Source: Amylostereum areolatum (Eukaryota; Basidiomycota; Agaricomycetes; Russulales; Stereaceae). Taken from it: a stretch of 64,000 bases of DNA. The notes below the pieces were generated by a model. The model was not told where the DNA came from and ran no database searches. It saw nothing but the letters and a program-made list of their open reading frames with translations. Numbering within the stretch: the stretch's first letter is position 1; every line of letters begins with the position of its first letter. The stretch is from the NCBI GenBank assembly GCA_012932865.1, contig SAXG01000112.1:30756-94755 (forward strand). Reading direction: 5' to 3'. Positions 21,760 through 32,802 of this stretch are shown here, in pieces. Position numbers and translations under genes: made by a program.

Positions 21760-22500
21760 CGAAAGAGTGGGGGACAGAATAACCTACGACGGCCACCTTC
21801 TTCACTGCATCGACGAGCGGAGTCCCGTCCAAAGTTGGGGGCGCCCTGGGACCCTCCCGCCTTCCACGGATTGACGATCCACAGCCAATGTCCGAGCAGC
21901 GACGCCGCTGACGATTGCTAACGACAATGCAGAGACGACCCGGCCGTGTTCATTGATGCTCGAAATTGAACGGCGTCAAAGACCTTGCAAAGACCTTCCT
22001 AGGACACATCGAGTTACGTTACTCAAACCACCGCCATGCCAGGAGAGCCGCCGAGCAATCAGTGCAGCCCCCCGACGCCGGATGCAGCCAACAGGGATGA
22101 CTGGTAGGTTTTTCAATTCGACGTCCATTGAAGCCAAATTGCATTGCTGCAGGTGATCTCGAGTGTTGAAGAGTAAGCTGTGTGCCTCGTTCATTCCTCA
22201 GTGCCAGCGCTCGCGACGGGACGAGGTTTGACAAACATCGCCGGACTTTGCGGTTTTCATCATTTAGCGCCAATCCTCGGCGGTATCGCCGGGTGCCTGC
22301 GACCAAGATTATCAAGGATCCCCGGCAGAGCCCGGCAGTGATTTGCAGGACCTGCCCGCGATGAGAGCCCTTTGAACTCAGCCTGAGATGTCGATGCCAT
22401 TGAAGGTTCCCCACCAACGAGCTCCCAAATCAAACGTATCATTCAAAGACAGATCAGGTCGACAATACTCAGTATGAAGGATGTACATAGTCTACGGCGC
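21760..22500. other. Region between the CACTA element and the enoyl reductase gene
   Basis: A short minus-strand frame abutting the element reads TLDGTPLVDAVKKVAVVGY. It could be the remnant of an interrupted host gene, but it does not match the missing half of the amidase and is not recognised. The rest holds nothing supportable. Confidence 0.35.
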
Positions 22501-23404
22501 TCAGCTACGACGGAACATGATCACTTGCTTTGGGATACCAACCTCCTTCCCCCGCGCCCTCTCCACCGCCTTCACCAAAGCACCCTCCAGCACCGCCTCA
22601 TCGCCGCCGACGGCCCACTCCGTCACCTCATACTCCGGCGCCTTCAGCTCGCCCCTCTCGTGCAGCTCCAACATCCACGCCCACAGGTCGGCCCGCTCCC
22701 CTTCGCCCCACGCCGCGAGCTCCTTCGACGTGCGGAACCCCTTAAACTCGATCGCACGGTAAAACAGCAGCGCCTCGGTCACGTCGAGCGACCGCCCGGG
22801 ACCGCCCAAGAATCCGAGCGAGACGTACGTCCCGCCCGCGACGAGCTGGTTCGCGATCCGCGTCCCCGACGCGCCGAACACGCTGTCCACGGCCAGCACG
22901 ATCCGCCTCGACGCCGACAGCGGCTGCTCCAGCGCCTCCATCTCGCTCTCGGAGAGCACGACGTCCGCGCCGAGCCCCCGCAAACGCGCCTTGGCCGCGC
23001 CGAGGTCCTCCCGATCGCGCACGACGCTGACGGTGCGCACGCCCATGAGCCTCGCGAACTGCACGAGCGCCTGCGCGATCGTGCCCGTCGCGGCATTCTG
23101 GATGACCCAGTCGCCGGGCTTGAGGTAGCGCATGTTGCGCAGGAGAAGGTACGCAGGCGTGTACCCCATCTTGAGCAGCGACGCGAAGACGGGGTCCTGC
23201 GGGTGGGGGATGCGCACGAGAGCGGAGGCGTCGACGACGGCGTGCGTGCGCCAGGTGCCGAGGCCGTGTTCTTTAGGTAGGACGTGGTCCCCGACGTGCA
23301 GCGCGGCGACGCCGCTGCCGACTTCGAGCACGATCGCGACGCCCTCGTAGCCGGGCACCTGCGCGTTCTCATCGCCGACCTTGGTCGCGGGTTTGACGGG
23401 GTAC
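22501..23404 (-). pseudogene. 2-enoyl thioester reductase (Etr1/MECR type), 3' part of split gene
   Basis: About 300 residues of a zinc-free MDR-family enoyl reductase are encoded in one exon. Blocks include PGYEGVAIVLEVGSGV, PKEHGLGTWRTH, the cofactor loop GDWVIQNAATGTIAQ and TVSVVRDREDL, which recalls the RDR/RDRPDL NADPH-binding element of Etr1. The frame opens inside the gene, immediately after the Plavaka element, at PVKPATKV. The first 56 codons lie 6.8 kb away at 30211-30378. Etr1 carries out the last step of mitochondrial type II fatty-acid synthesis, reducing trans-2-enoyl-ACP with NADPH. The downstream methionine (MARHLRE) in the printed frame comes from transposon sequence. Loss of the N-terminal lobe should abolish activity. 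Confidence 0.9.
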
Positions 23405-23563
23405 ATCAGGGAAAGCCTCTCCCGCAAATGCCGCGCCAAGGTCCTCTAATTAGCGTGCCGTTTAGATGGTGCCCTCTAAGGCGGTCTAGTACGTCAAAAG
23501 GTGTCTAAGTCAAGTCCGAGGTTTTTAGAGGTTACACACATTGTCATTGTACGGACTCTCGGG

Positions 23564-26500
23564 CTAAAATACGGTCCTGTATGTATGGTGATCGAGGAAT
23601 GAGCTGACACGGAATTTAGTACACTCCTCAAGGACATTATAGCTTGTCCAATGACGGGGAGCGGTCGCACCGAAACGCGGGAAGAGCTGGACACTCCGTT
23701 GGATGTCTTCGATAGGGATGATTTCGGCGTCGCGTCGCCCATTGTGCACGGAACGAGACACACGGTACATCTGTGTGTCATCTTCTGGCTCCTTTGCGAA
23801 CGGCGTGAACCACTCGATGTAGGCAAGGTGTTGTGGGGGTGTCGGACGTGTGGGTAGGTAGACGGTGTCGGCCGTCTTGGCAGATAGTCGGAAGACCACG
23901 CGCACTTGTGCGACGCGGTAGCCTTGGTCATGACCGGTCAGCGGTGAAATCTCAGACGAGCAGCAAAGCTCACCTGCTACGCCGCGAGCACCTCCAGCTC
24001 CCGATTTAACCAACACGGTGTCAAACCGACCGGGAACGATACGTCCACGGGTGTCCCGCCGCTGAGGGCGAACATGGACAGCATCTTGCTCGTCTTTTCC
24101 GTCCTCGCGTTGCAGAGCGTCGTGATTCCAGAGCTTAATCTTGTGATACACGGCGATAGGTCTGGTCGGGATGAGTGTGTTATCAGCTTCGTGACGCGCG
24201 GGCCCAGGACCGAGATCTGGGTAGTTACACTTGACAATGAATGCTGCGAGTGCATCGGAAAAGTCAACGGCGCCGTACAGTTCATGGAGTCGATCGAACG
24301 AGACGGCTGGGAGTGTTGGATGTTTCGTCATCTGGGTGTGCATGTGAAGGTGCACCTCTGGTGTCCGTTCCGAAGTGATAGGAGGGTGCCCCGAAGAGCG
24401 CCACTGAATGAACGCCGCATGCGCGTTGACCTTCTCGCGACGTTCGAGCCATGCCGTCATTTGTGGATATTCATCTTTTCGGTTGGTAGCCCTGTACGCG
24501 TCTTTCGCAAAGTCGATGTGCAGGCGTTCCGATTGCTCCGTGTTGCTGTTATCTGTTGTACCGAAGAGCACGATGCTTGGCGAGTAGTGCCGTGCACCAT
24601 GAACTTTCGGAAGGTTGAAATCCAGCCGGATTCCGAGATCAATGAAGATCGATTTATTGTCGTGGAAGCGCCGAAGAGCATCGTCCATCTGCGCAAGGGT
24701 TTCATCGGTATGGGATGGATATTGGGCAAGGTAGAGGAAGTCGAGAATTCCTCGAACGGCGCGGATGAGGCGGGCAGGACTGCGGCCATCTGGGAGAGGA
24801 AGATCTGCAATCAGACCAAGGAGAATGCGCGCGATGTGCTTGTGCTCTGTACCCGACACCCGGACAAGCGAGCTGATCCCATGTGTGAAGAGGCGAGCGT
24901 GGTGGTTGGGTGGCATCCGATGACAACGGGCATCAATTTCGTCGGGCCCAAATGCTTGCGGGTCCGAAATCCATGCAATGACATGCTTGATGACTCCTTG
25001 ATACATCTGGTGGAGGATATCGGGTGTGCATGAGGCAAAGATGTTTACATAGGGCAAATCTTCCCAGAACGGATGGAAGATAGGGCGGAGGCGCGCCTCA
25101 CGACATGCAGCGTGGTAGGTTGTGGGATCACCATCGGCCAGTTCAAAGACGTCCAATGCGTCGTCGGCATCACGGAAATCGAGGTCTGTGTCATCATCGT
25201 ACTCTCCGAGAAGAGCGTGCAGAATCGGACATCTTGGACAGTCACCATAGAGTGTTGCCGTCACAAGAACCTGCTCCGGATAATCCCCAACGAATATAGC
25301 ATAGATGGGATGACAGCGACGCCAAACGCCATCACCGCTGACCATGGCGATTCCGGTTTCTCCGATGTCCTTGATGGGTGCAAGAATCCGACGCATGCAC
25401 TCATGGAAAATGTTGCCGGTTGCACGGCGTCGGGCAGCCTTGTTGGAGATGTGGTCCAGTTTTGCTGTGGGCAGGTAGCCAATGAGGACTTGCGCCCGAC
25501 GGGAGGGCTTGCGACGGATGTCCTTCGGGATGTTTCCGATTGTCATGTAGACCGGGTATGCTGTCTTCCCGTGAAAGAGCGTGAGCTGAGTCTTGTCTGA
25601 TGATATGATGAGGGGGATGATTGTTGCGCCAGGGAGTTTTGCCTCAATGCTTGTCTGCGGAAGAGAAAATTTGTGTTAGGTCGGAGGAGGGAACCGTAGA
25701 AGATGATGCCAAGCACCTGCACGTTCCACCACCAAGTGCCCGTGTTCATCTCATCGTACATCCGAATCGTCATGTCGGCATCTTGGTAGTGGCGCTCCGG
25801 GACCGTGATCAGGTGTTGCGCAAATTCGGGGTCGCCGTACAGCGCGCGGATGCAAGGAACAATGTCGCGAAAGTACACCTCAAAGTTCTCGCCACCGACC
25901 TGGATCTCCTCCATCGTGAACTTCGGCCGACCAGGCAGTTGTTCGTCGATGATCTTGTTGAGCTGAGCCGACGAGCAGAATGAGAGGTCGAGTTTCTCGG
26001 CAAGCTAAGTAAAAGAGGGTAATGAGCATTGAACTTGACGCGTGATCACTGGCAATTGGATGCATACCTCGTCCATCTGGAGGAGCTCAGAGACCGCGGT
26101 CGATGTTGGCCCACGTGTTTTGGCCCAGTAAGCCATGGACCAGTCGAGTTTCGACTTGAACGGTGCCCAGATGTTTCCCGCACTCCCAGATTCCAAATGC
26201 GAACGCAGAGTGTCGTACTGTGACGCAGATACCTCTAAAGTGAGAGGTGCGCCAGCGCTCTCGCTCGGGAACGGCACGATCGTCGGGTGCACCCAGAGCT
26301 TTCCTTCAACACGTTGCCGTTCTTCGGGTGTAAAGAGGCGGCCAGAAGTATCTTGCGGAGCCGCTAGTTCGTCTGCAGGCAGTTCTCCTGGCGCCGATTG
26401 GGGTGCATTCGGGTTGATTACGGGCTCCAAGACGCGCCCGAGCTCCTCAAAGTTTCGCACATCCTCCTCTTCCTCCGCTTCATCTTCTTCCGTGGTTCCT

Positions 26501-26871
26501 TGATTCCTGTCAGAGACCGACATAGGAGCCGGAAAAACATTGTCGACATCCATAGGAGTTGCACGAGGATTATCGGCAGTGTTGCCAGCTGGATTGTCGA
26601 GTCCGAGTTCGGCAGGTGTATAACTTTCCGAAAAGTAGTCTGCGCCGACGCCCGTGTTCTCTGCTGATAGGTTCTCCGCAACTTGAGGATTTGGCGGTGC
26701 CATAAGACCGGGGAACAGGCTTTCTTGAAGAGCCTGGTATGCGGTGTGAGCAGCTTTGCATTCCTCGCGCGCAGTCTGTCTCCAGTGGTTTGTACGCCCG
26801 CGCGGCGAGAAGTTTTTGCTGCATCCGTTGCAAACTACGGAAGCCTTGGCTGTGGGCAGCTGATACGCCAT
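23564..26871 (-). CDS. Plavaka transposase
   Basis: The chosen ATG at 26871 opens MAYQLPTAKASVVCNGCSKNF, a CxxC...H zinc-finger-like N-terminus; an upstream in-frame start at 26937 is possible but less likely. A long acidic linker follows (DEAEEEEDV). Intron 1 follows LLQMDE and intron 2 follows WWWNVQ. The large last exon (from about 25660 down to 23564) holds the catalytic region: GDCPRCPILHALLGEYDDD, LPYVNIFASCTPDILHQMYQG, LPKVHGARHYSPSIVLFGTTD and TEQSERLHIDFAKDAYRATN. These are hallmark blocks of the fungal Plavaka family, an RNase-H-fold transposase related to the CMC superfamily. A 51-nt segment near 23.93-23.98 kb has GT-AG ends and is divisible by three, so it may be a further intron. 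No inactivating mutation is seen. Confidence 0.9.
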
Positions 26872-27187
26872 GAGGATACAGCGTGTGTTGGAGGTCGTGA
26901 TGTGGAGGAGAGAAGGGTGCGTTATATCCAATTTCACTATGCGCGGAGGAAATCAGCCGCCTAAATTCACCAAGTCCGTCTAAAACTCACCAAGACCCCA
27001 CCAGACGTGAGAGTGCTCACGCTCCGCAGAGCCCGCACTATTACGAAACCTACGGCCATGTCAGCAAACGGCGCAGGACTTATATTTGTACGCTCACCTC
27101 GCCGTGTCGACAGGCATCCTCGCTCTTCTTCCTCTTCCCCACTTTCCTTCTCCCCTCTTTTTCTTTTCCGTCCCCCCCGTCAACGGC

Positions 27188-29722
27188 ATGAGTTACCAGT
27201 CACGCACATTGAGAACGTCGCAGCGCAACACTTCCTCGGCCTCTGGGACCGCCAGCGCGGCACTCTCGCCAGCGCAGAAGGCTGCTGCTACTCGTGCTCG
27301 CACCAAGGCGTCGAAGGCTGCCGCTGCAGCGCAATTACAGCGAGAGCAAGCTCCTGTGGATGGTACGTCAATAGCTTTTCCCATCGAATCACAGACCACT
27401 TACCATTTTTTTTCCGCTGGCTCCGTGGGCCGTGGCCGAAATAGATGTTGCATCCGAGCCTGTTACTGCCGGTATGTTGTATTGCTGTCTTTGTTGGTGT
27501 CTTCCGACGCTCACACTTCCCTCCTTTAGCTGCGGGCAAGAAACGAAAGGGGGGGAAAGGTGTTCAGGCCAATGGCCCAGCGGCGAAGAAGTCAAAAACT
27601 CGGAAGTGTGAGTACGTTCGCGTTCAATCGCGTGTGTTCCCACGGGCTGACATTGTCGTTCCACTTTCTTTAGCGCGCGCTCCTCAGCTTGTTCTTCAAG
27701 AGGACGAGCTTCCACCGGTTGCACTCAAGCTCTACGTGGACGGGACGAAAGGCAAGGCAAAGGCGGTTACCTCGGGTCACACAGGTGTTGCCATGATTGA
27801 GGTACATAACTTTCACTTTGTATCAGGTTCCGAGTTGCTGATTGACGGATTTGTTTGTAGGACGAAAACGACGATGACGACGATAACGGCCTCTCGCCGC
27901 TCTCCGAAGACGATTTTGACGCGATCGAAGATGACGACGGGGACGAGTTGGCGAAGACGAACCCGACGCAGTTCCAGCGTCAGGTGAACCTCGAGGTATG
28001 TGTTGTCCTTAACCTCCTCAAGTGCAGCATGCTAACGGATACTATAGCGTCCTACATGGCTCTCCAGTGCAAATTCGGCTGCGTCTTCAAGCCCATCTTT
28101 CGTTCCCATTGATCCTTGCCTGAGTCGCCTCGATGCCCCTCAAGCCGTTGCGGGACCGTCGACTTCTAACACAGCTCCTTCTCCTCCGTCCGCCGTCCCT
28201 CCTGTTGCCCCGGTCTCGGCTCCTCTTCCTCCACCCATTCCTGTTTCTGTCCCCGCCGCCGTTCCATCCGCTGCCGCTGCCACCACCGCTGCCGCTGCCC
28301 CATCCGCTGCCACTACCGCTGCTTCTGCCACCGCTGCCGCCGCTCCATCCGCTGCCGCCGCCGCTGCCGCCGCTCCACCCGCTGCCGCTGCCGCTGCCGC
28401 CGCCGCCGCCACGGCTCCTCCTCCTGCCACGGCTCCTTCCACGGCTCTTCCTGTCACAGCTGTTGATGCTGCCCTCGGAGAGCAGGTCCAAGTTAACGAA
28501 GATACCACTGGAGGTAATGTCCGCCAGAGATACCTTTGGCGAATTTTAGGTCTCATAGGCGACCGATTTGTCTCTGATGCTGAAGGTCCTCTAGCGGCCG
28601 GCGTGATCAACCTTCCACCAGCAACGGTCGGAGGCGAGTTTCCGGAGAATACAAACTTGGTGCTGGGAGGCCCACATCAGCGGATGTCACTTCGAGTGCA
28701 ATCGCACATCGTTCAACTTGGAATCCGCGGCGCTTTCGTTCAGATTATATACGAGATCCTTCTAGTCCACGGGTTTCCCGATGCGACGCTCAGTGAGACA
28801 TTCTCGCGCAATGCACTGATCCGAGCGGCGTCTCTCCGCGATGTCTGTATCGACATGCACCGCCGTTTGCTCCAGGAACCCGGGTACATCAACCGTCTCA
28901 TTCCCTTGGTAAGTCAGTTTGGATTTTTCCTGGCAGCACGGTTCTCAGACCATTTTGTACTAGCCCATCGCTCGCATTGGTATCTTTCGCTTGAAGTTCA
29001 AGGAATCCAGCGACAATCACATCGTCGGAATGTACAACCTGCTTCCTGAAGGGGAGCAGAGTCAAGCGGCAGTAGCTTTCGCTGTCCGGGATTATAACTA
29101 CATATTCCGTCGCAACTCTCCGGTGTGTTTTCACTGGTCATGTCTCTGTGGGTTTCTACTGACTTATAGTATCATACTGTAGGATGGGTTGACTGGGGCT
29201 GTGCGCCGTGGTCAACCTTACCGTCACCCAATCGGGATCACAATTCTTCACCAGACCATTTTCGCAAAGGGAATTCCGGACGGCTTCCGCGATAGGCTCC
29301 CGTTTACAATTGACTCGGTAACTAACGAGCGTCGCATCGAGCTCCCGAAGGCAATGGTTGCACTGGCATTTACAGCGGTGAGTGACTCATTTTGATCTCA
29401 ATATGATAAACCTTTGCTTATCCTTGTGTAGGTTTACGCATCTCTGCACGAGCGTCGATCCGGGCATCATGTCAAGTCCGATTTCTCGGCGGGGACATAC
29501 CTGGATGTGTACGGTGGCCATATTGCCACTTTGAACGAGATGGAGAACACTCGCCCCCCGTTCTACCACAGCTTCATGTCCGGTTTGTACACGGCGGCTT
29601 TGTAAGTTGTTTCCCTAGCTTTTCAATCCATTCCACTCATTTATCTGTCTAGAACAGGCCCTTTGTCGGTGCTGCCCGCCCCCGGTGTTCCTGCTGCATT
29701 GATTGACTATAATGATGAGTAG
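27188..29722 (+). CDS. DUF6532-like transposon companion protein
   Basis: A multi-exon gene from the ATG at 27188 (MSYQSRTLRTSQRN) to the TAG at 29720-29722. The N-terminal part is Ala/Arg/Lys-rich (SPAQKAAATRARTKASKAAA; GKKRKGGKG) with an acidic stretch (DENDDDDDNG), and a long Ala/Pro low-complexity tract is encoded at about 28.24-28.46 kb. The C-terminal half (from about 28.5 kb) is globular: RVQSHIVQLGIRGAFVQIIY, RLLQEPGYINRLIPL, IGIFRLKFKESSDNHIVGMY, PKAMVALAFTAVYASLHERR and YGGHIATLNEMENTRPPFYHS. This pattern matches the DUF6532 family, abundant in Agaricomycetes; the match is from memory of the family pattern, not a search. It is divergently transcribed from the transposase inside the same element. 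Its function is unknown; a role in transposition or in targeting chromatin is inference. Confidence 0.75.
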
Positions 29723-30210
29723 ATGTGTGTCCCCCTCCCGCTACGCTTACGTTCACTTCCGCTTTAGTCGATTCTCGTAATATGTGTTCGTGTACAATGG
29801 TTCTCGCTCCTGCTCTATTTCCCCTCGCATCCGTAGCTTCATCCCCCCCCTCCGCTCATTCATTAACGCTTAGTTTACAATCCGTGCCTCGTGCTAATGT
29901 ATGAAAAATGGATACCCGGTTTCTCTAATGGTGTCTGAGCAAGCCCCAAAAGCCGTGACAAAGGCAGGACAACGGTATCTAAAAGTGAACCAAACCTATG
30001 TTGTGAAAATGCTTGGATGCTGTTGAGATCAGTTTGAGACCACTGTTGGTGTGCGGCTGGACCGAGATTGTACCGTCTTGAGAAACCATTAGCCGCTAAA
30101 TTAGATCTAGTAGTAAGAGGACCTTCCTAAACACGTCAAATCCTCTAACTCGCCGTTTAGGTCCAATATCCTCCAAAAAGATCCAATTCGCACGAGAGGT
30201 TTTTACAGAT

Positions 30211-30378
30211 GTACTTGCCCGCGAGGACAAGGATGTCCTGGATGTTGATCGGGGAGACGACAAACTCGATCTTGACTTGGGAAGTTCCGAGCGGGGGGAG
30301 GGGGGCGGGATAGACGTGCAGGAACTCGGGAGAGCCTGTCTGCGAGAGCGCGGTGAAGGCGAGGGCTTGCGATGCCAT
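30211..30378 (-). pseudogene. 2-enoyl thioester reductase, 5' part of split gene
   Basis: Fifty-six codons start at the ATG at 30378 (MASQALAFTALSQTGSPEF) and run through FVVSPINIQDILVLAGKY. They end exactly at the GTAC duplication beside the Plavaka element. Joined across the element the protein continues KY-PVKPATKV, and the whole would be about 355 residues. The Tyr of the LAGKYP segment aligns with the catalytic region (GVYPSKP-like) of Etr1/MECR. An obvious mitochondrial presequence is not seen after this ATG. The frame stays open further upstream, so a longer start cannot be excluded. Confidence 0.88.
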
Positions 30379-31104
30379 GGTGGGTGCGAAGTCTGGGAGT
30401 GTGATCGGGGTGTACGCCGACCGTTGGAAGTATATGATTGACCGTAGGACTTGTCCAACATTGCGCTCCCTGACGAACCCACTCCGAACGAGTCGGTGAT
30501 GTTGTGGGTCTTCTCGACGTTGCCAGAAGCGCTCCAGGTCGATCTCGGCTACCAATCTCACGAAAGTGGCAAAGTCCCCACGGGGACCCCGGAAGACCTG
30601 TGCGCTTAATGACGGAAGAGGCGTTAAGGTTGTTGTGTTGAAGCAGTGCGCTGAAAATTGTGCGGGTGGTCCGACAATGCGATGTCCGACGTCCACGCCT
30701 CGTTCGCATGCAGAAAACGACCGTTGGTGATCAAATGTTCAATATTGCGGTGCGGTGCGGTGTTTTGTTGCATGGATGGCTGCACGGAGAAACAGGCCAG
30801 CGGAAAATCTGCAAGGAACCGAGCGCCACTGACGATGATCGGCGGGCAGCTGGTCAGAGTCAAAAGAACTTGCGGACCTCCTTCGATCGCGGACGTGCCA
30901 AAATGACAAAGGAGGTGCAGGCACGAATGCCGGAAGACGGCTGGGGCGCTCGGACCTCGAATGTACAAACATTCATGATTTTTGGAACGCATCCCGGGGA
31001 TGTGGTCAACCCACTGAATAACCGGCAGTTTGTTCGACAGCGTGAGGGTAAATCTCGTAAAGCGATCTGCGCACTTAAGATTCGGACTTTCGTCCAGAGA
31101 ATAT
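30379..31104. other. Intergenic region upstream of the enoyl reductase
   Basis: No gene recognised. It probably holds the enoyl reductase promoter and sequence unique to this locus before the tandem duplication begins near 31.1 kb. Confidence 0.4.
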
Positions 31105-31426
31105 GAGAAGAGACACAGGCCTCAGGAATGTGCGAAGTGTCGCCATTGTTGGAGAGAAATTGGATCAGTGGAAAGGATGTGAACAGGAATCTCCGACTGC
31201 GGCCTCGACGATGCCCACGGCTTCACAGGGCCGAACGACTGTGAAATAATTTCGTTCGCATCGTTTCAGTAATCTCTCCACAAGACCGTGTTCTGCCATA
31301 CATTGGGCAGGACCTTTCGGTCGAGCCAGAAGGGATGGCCACGCCGATTATAATCACCAGTGCTCGATTATGCAGCACCAGGACGGACACTGACTTAGTT
31401 TCTGGTCAGGACTCCGAATCCATGAT

Positions 31427-31433
31427 ATAAATG
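31427..31433 (+). promoter_or_regulatory. TATA box of the first CMD-like gene
   Basis: TATAAAT, 78 bp upstream of the ATG at 31505. The equivalent TATAAAC is present in the second copy. Confidence 0.55.
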
Positions 31434-31504
31434 GTGGATGGCGACGGACCGTAGCTGTGTCACCGAGACGCCTCTTAGTACATTCTCCGCCTTCCCTACC
31501 CGCC

Positions 31505-32161
31505 ATGGCATCCTGGACCAACCGCACCGTCACAAACAACCACCTCATCCCCTACGTCGATTCCAAAAAAGCTCCTCCCGAGGTCGCCGCGGCGCTCAAC
31601 ACCCTCCCCTTTGAGCGCAACATCTTCAAACTGCTCGCGAACGCGGACTCGCTCTTCACGCCGTTTATGCCGCTCCTAGCCTCCTGCTGGGGTCCTGGGC
31701 GCGCCGCTCGTCCCTCCGAGTGGCAGCTCACAGTGCTGCGCACTTCGGCGCTGCTCGACGCGCCGTACGAGTGGGACGTCAACGAGCCCGTCGCCCGCGT
31801 CCTCGGGTTCGGCGACGAGAGGCTCGCGCTCATCCGCAAGGGCGACCTGTCGTCGAAGGCGCTGTTCACCGACCGCCACCGATTGATCGGGGAGATGGTC
31901 CGCGAGCTCGTGGAAGGGAACAAGGTGACGGAGGCGACGATGCGCCGCGCACAGGAGATGTTGGGTCCGAAGGTGACGATGGAGGTGATGATGATCCACT
32001 CGATCTACGGGATGCTGGCGAGGATCATGCGGAGTGCGAAGATCGACTTTGACCCGGAGATTCCAGGGTTGTTGGACATGCTGAGGGGATATAACGCGCG
32101 TGCCATTGAGGAGGAGAAGAAGTATGCGGAGGAAGATGGGATTGGGTTCTTCCCAGCTTGA
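31505..32161 (+). CDS. Carboxymuconolactone decarboxylase (CMD/AhpD)-like protein, copy 1
   Basis: An intronless 218-codon gene. The central segment EWQLTVLRTSALLDAPYEWDVNEPVARVLGFG matches the CMD/AhpD core, where the helix preceding the active site reads LRxSxxxxxPYEW. The peroxidatic CxxC of AhpD is absent (APYE in its place) and the usual His is Asn (DVNEP), so thiol-disulfide chemistry is unlikely. Many fungal CMD-like proteins share this APYEW form. The C-terminus (MIHSIYGMLARIM, then FDPEIPGLLDML) is helical. It probably acts as a small oligomeric cytosolic enzyme or scavenger; the substrate is unknown. A near-identical paralogue follows 640 bp downstream in the same direction. Confidence 0.82.
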   Translation: MASWTNRTVTNNHLIPYVDSKKAPPEVAAALNTLPFERNIFKLLANADSLFTPFMPLLASCWGPGRAARPSEWQLTVLRTSALLDAPYEWDVNEPVARVLGFGDERLALIRKGDLSSKALFTDRHRLIGEMVRELVEGNKVTEATMRRAQEMLGPKVTMEVMMIHSIYGMLARIMRSAKIDFDPEIPGLLDMLRGYNARAIEEEKKYAEEDGIGFFPA

Positions 32162-32717
32162 AAGGTATCCGATAGCTCCATTGTAATCTGTAATCCTCTA
32201 TAATGTTAAGGAATGAAGCTTAGAAAACCGAAGATTTTACCTGATTATTATGCGACCGGAAATCCGTGATGCTCAATGCTCAGTACTGACGGCCGCGGCC
32301 GGAAGGAAAGCTGGTTTGCAACTAGACTCGTGCCCAGTTTGATCTAACGAGTCACTGCAATGAAGATTCAAACTTTCGAATGCATACGAGAGGAGACGCA
32401 GGACTCAGGAAGGTGCGAAGTGTCGCCATTGTTGGAGAAAAATTGAATCAGTGGAAGGGATGTGAACGGGAATCTCGTGACTGCGGCCTCGACGATGCCC
32501 ATGGCTTCACAGGACCGGACGAGTGTGAAATAAGTTCATTCGCATCGTTTCAGGAATCAGGAATCCCTTCAAAAAGCGCGTGTTCCAGCCATACATTGGG
32601 TAGGACCTAGTTCGGCGGAGCGAAAGGGGACAGCCACGCCGATGATAAAGCACCAGCGCCCGACACGCCTGAGCGCCGGAACGGACGCTAATTTAGATTC
32701 TGGTCAGGACTTCATGA

Positions 32718-32724
32718 TATAAAC
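32718..32724 (+). promoter_or_regulatory. TATA box of the second CMD-like gene
   Basis: TATAAAC, 85 bp upstream of the ATG at 32803 and within the duplicated promoter block. Confidence 0.5.
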
Positions 32725-32802
32725 GGTGGATGAAGACGACAGACCGCACCAGTGTCATCGAAAAGCCTCTTCTCAACACATTCTCCGCCCTCACTGCTCG
32801 CC

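Larger units (their letters stand above)
23405..30210 (-). mobile_element. Plavaka DNA transposon (6806 bp) inserted in the enoyl reductase gene
   Basis: The left end reads ATCAGGGAAAGCCTCTCCCGC and the reverse complement of the right end reads ATCTGTAAAAACCTCTCGTGC: imperfect terminal repeats of about 20 bp. GTAC is duplicated directly outside both ends (23401-23404 and 30211-30214). Joining the flanks at a single GTAC restores an unbroken host reading frame, which fixes both ends to the base. Subterminal TCCTCTAA-type motifs occur in both arms. The body carries a Plavaka transposase gene on the minus strand and a divergent DUF6532-like gene on the plus strand, separated by about 317 bp. It appears complete and possibly autonomous. 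Confidence 0.92.

Noticed and set aside
22474..23280. 268-codon plus-strand frame opposite the enoyl reductase
   Set aside because: Compositional mirror of the GC-rich minus-strand gene with no motifs.
24074..25033. 319-codon plus-strand frame in the Plavaka element
   Set aside because: Antisense to conserved Plavaka transposase blocks.
28240..28460. GCN-type repeat as a separate microsatellite locus
   Set aside because: It lies in frame inside the DUF6532-like gene and encodes its Ala/Pro tract.
30157..30696. Longer 179-codon start for the enoyl reductase
   Set aside because: The upstream extension has no presequence character and no conserved residues; the ATG at 30378 starts at the expected position for the conserved domain, though a longer form cannot be excluded.
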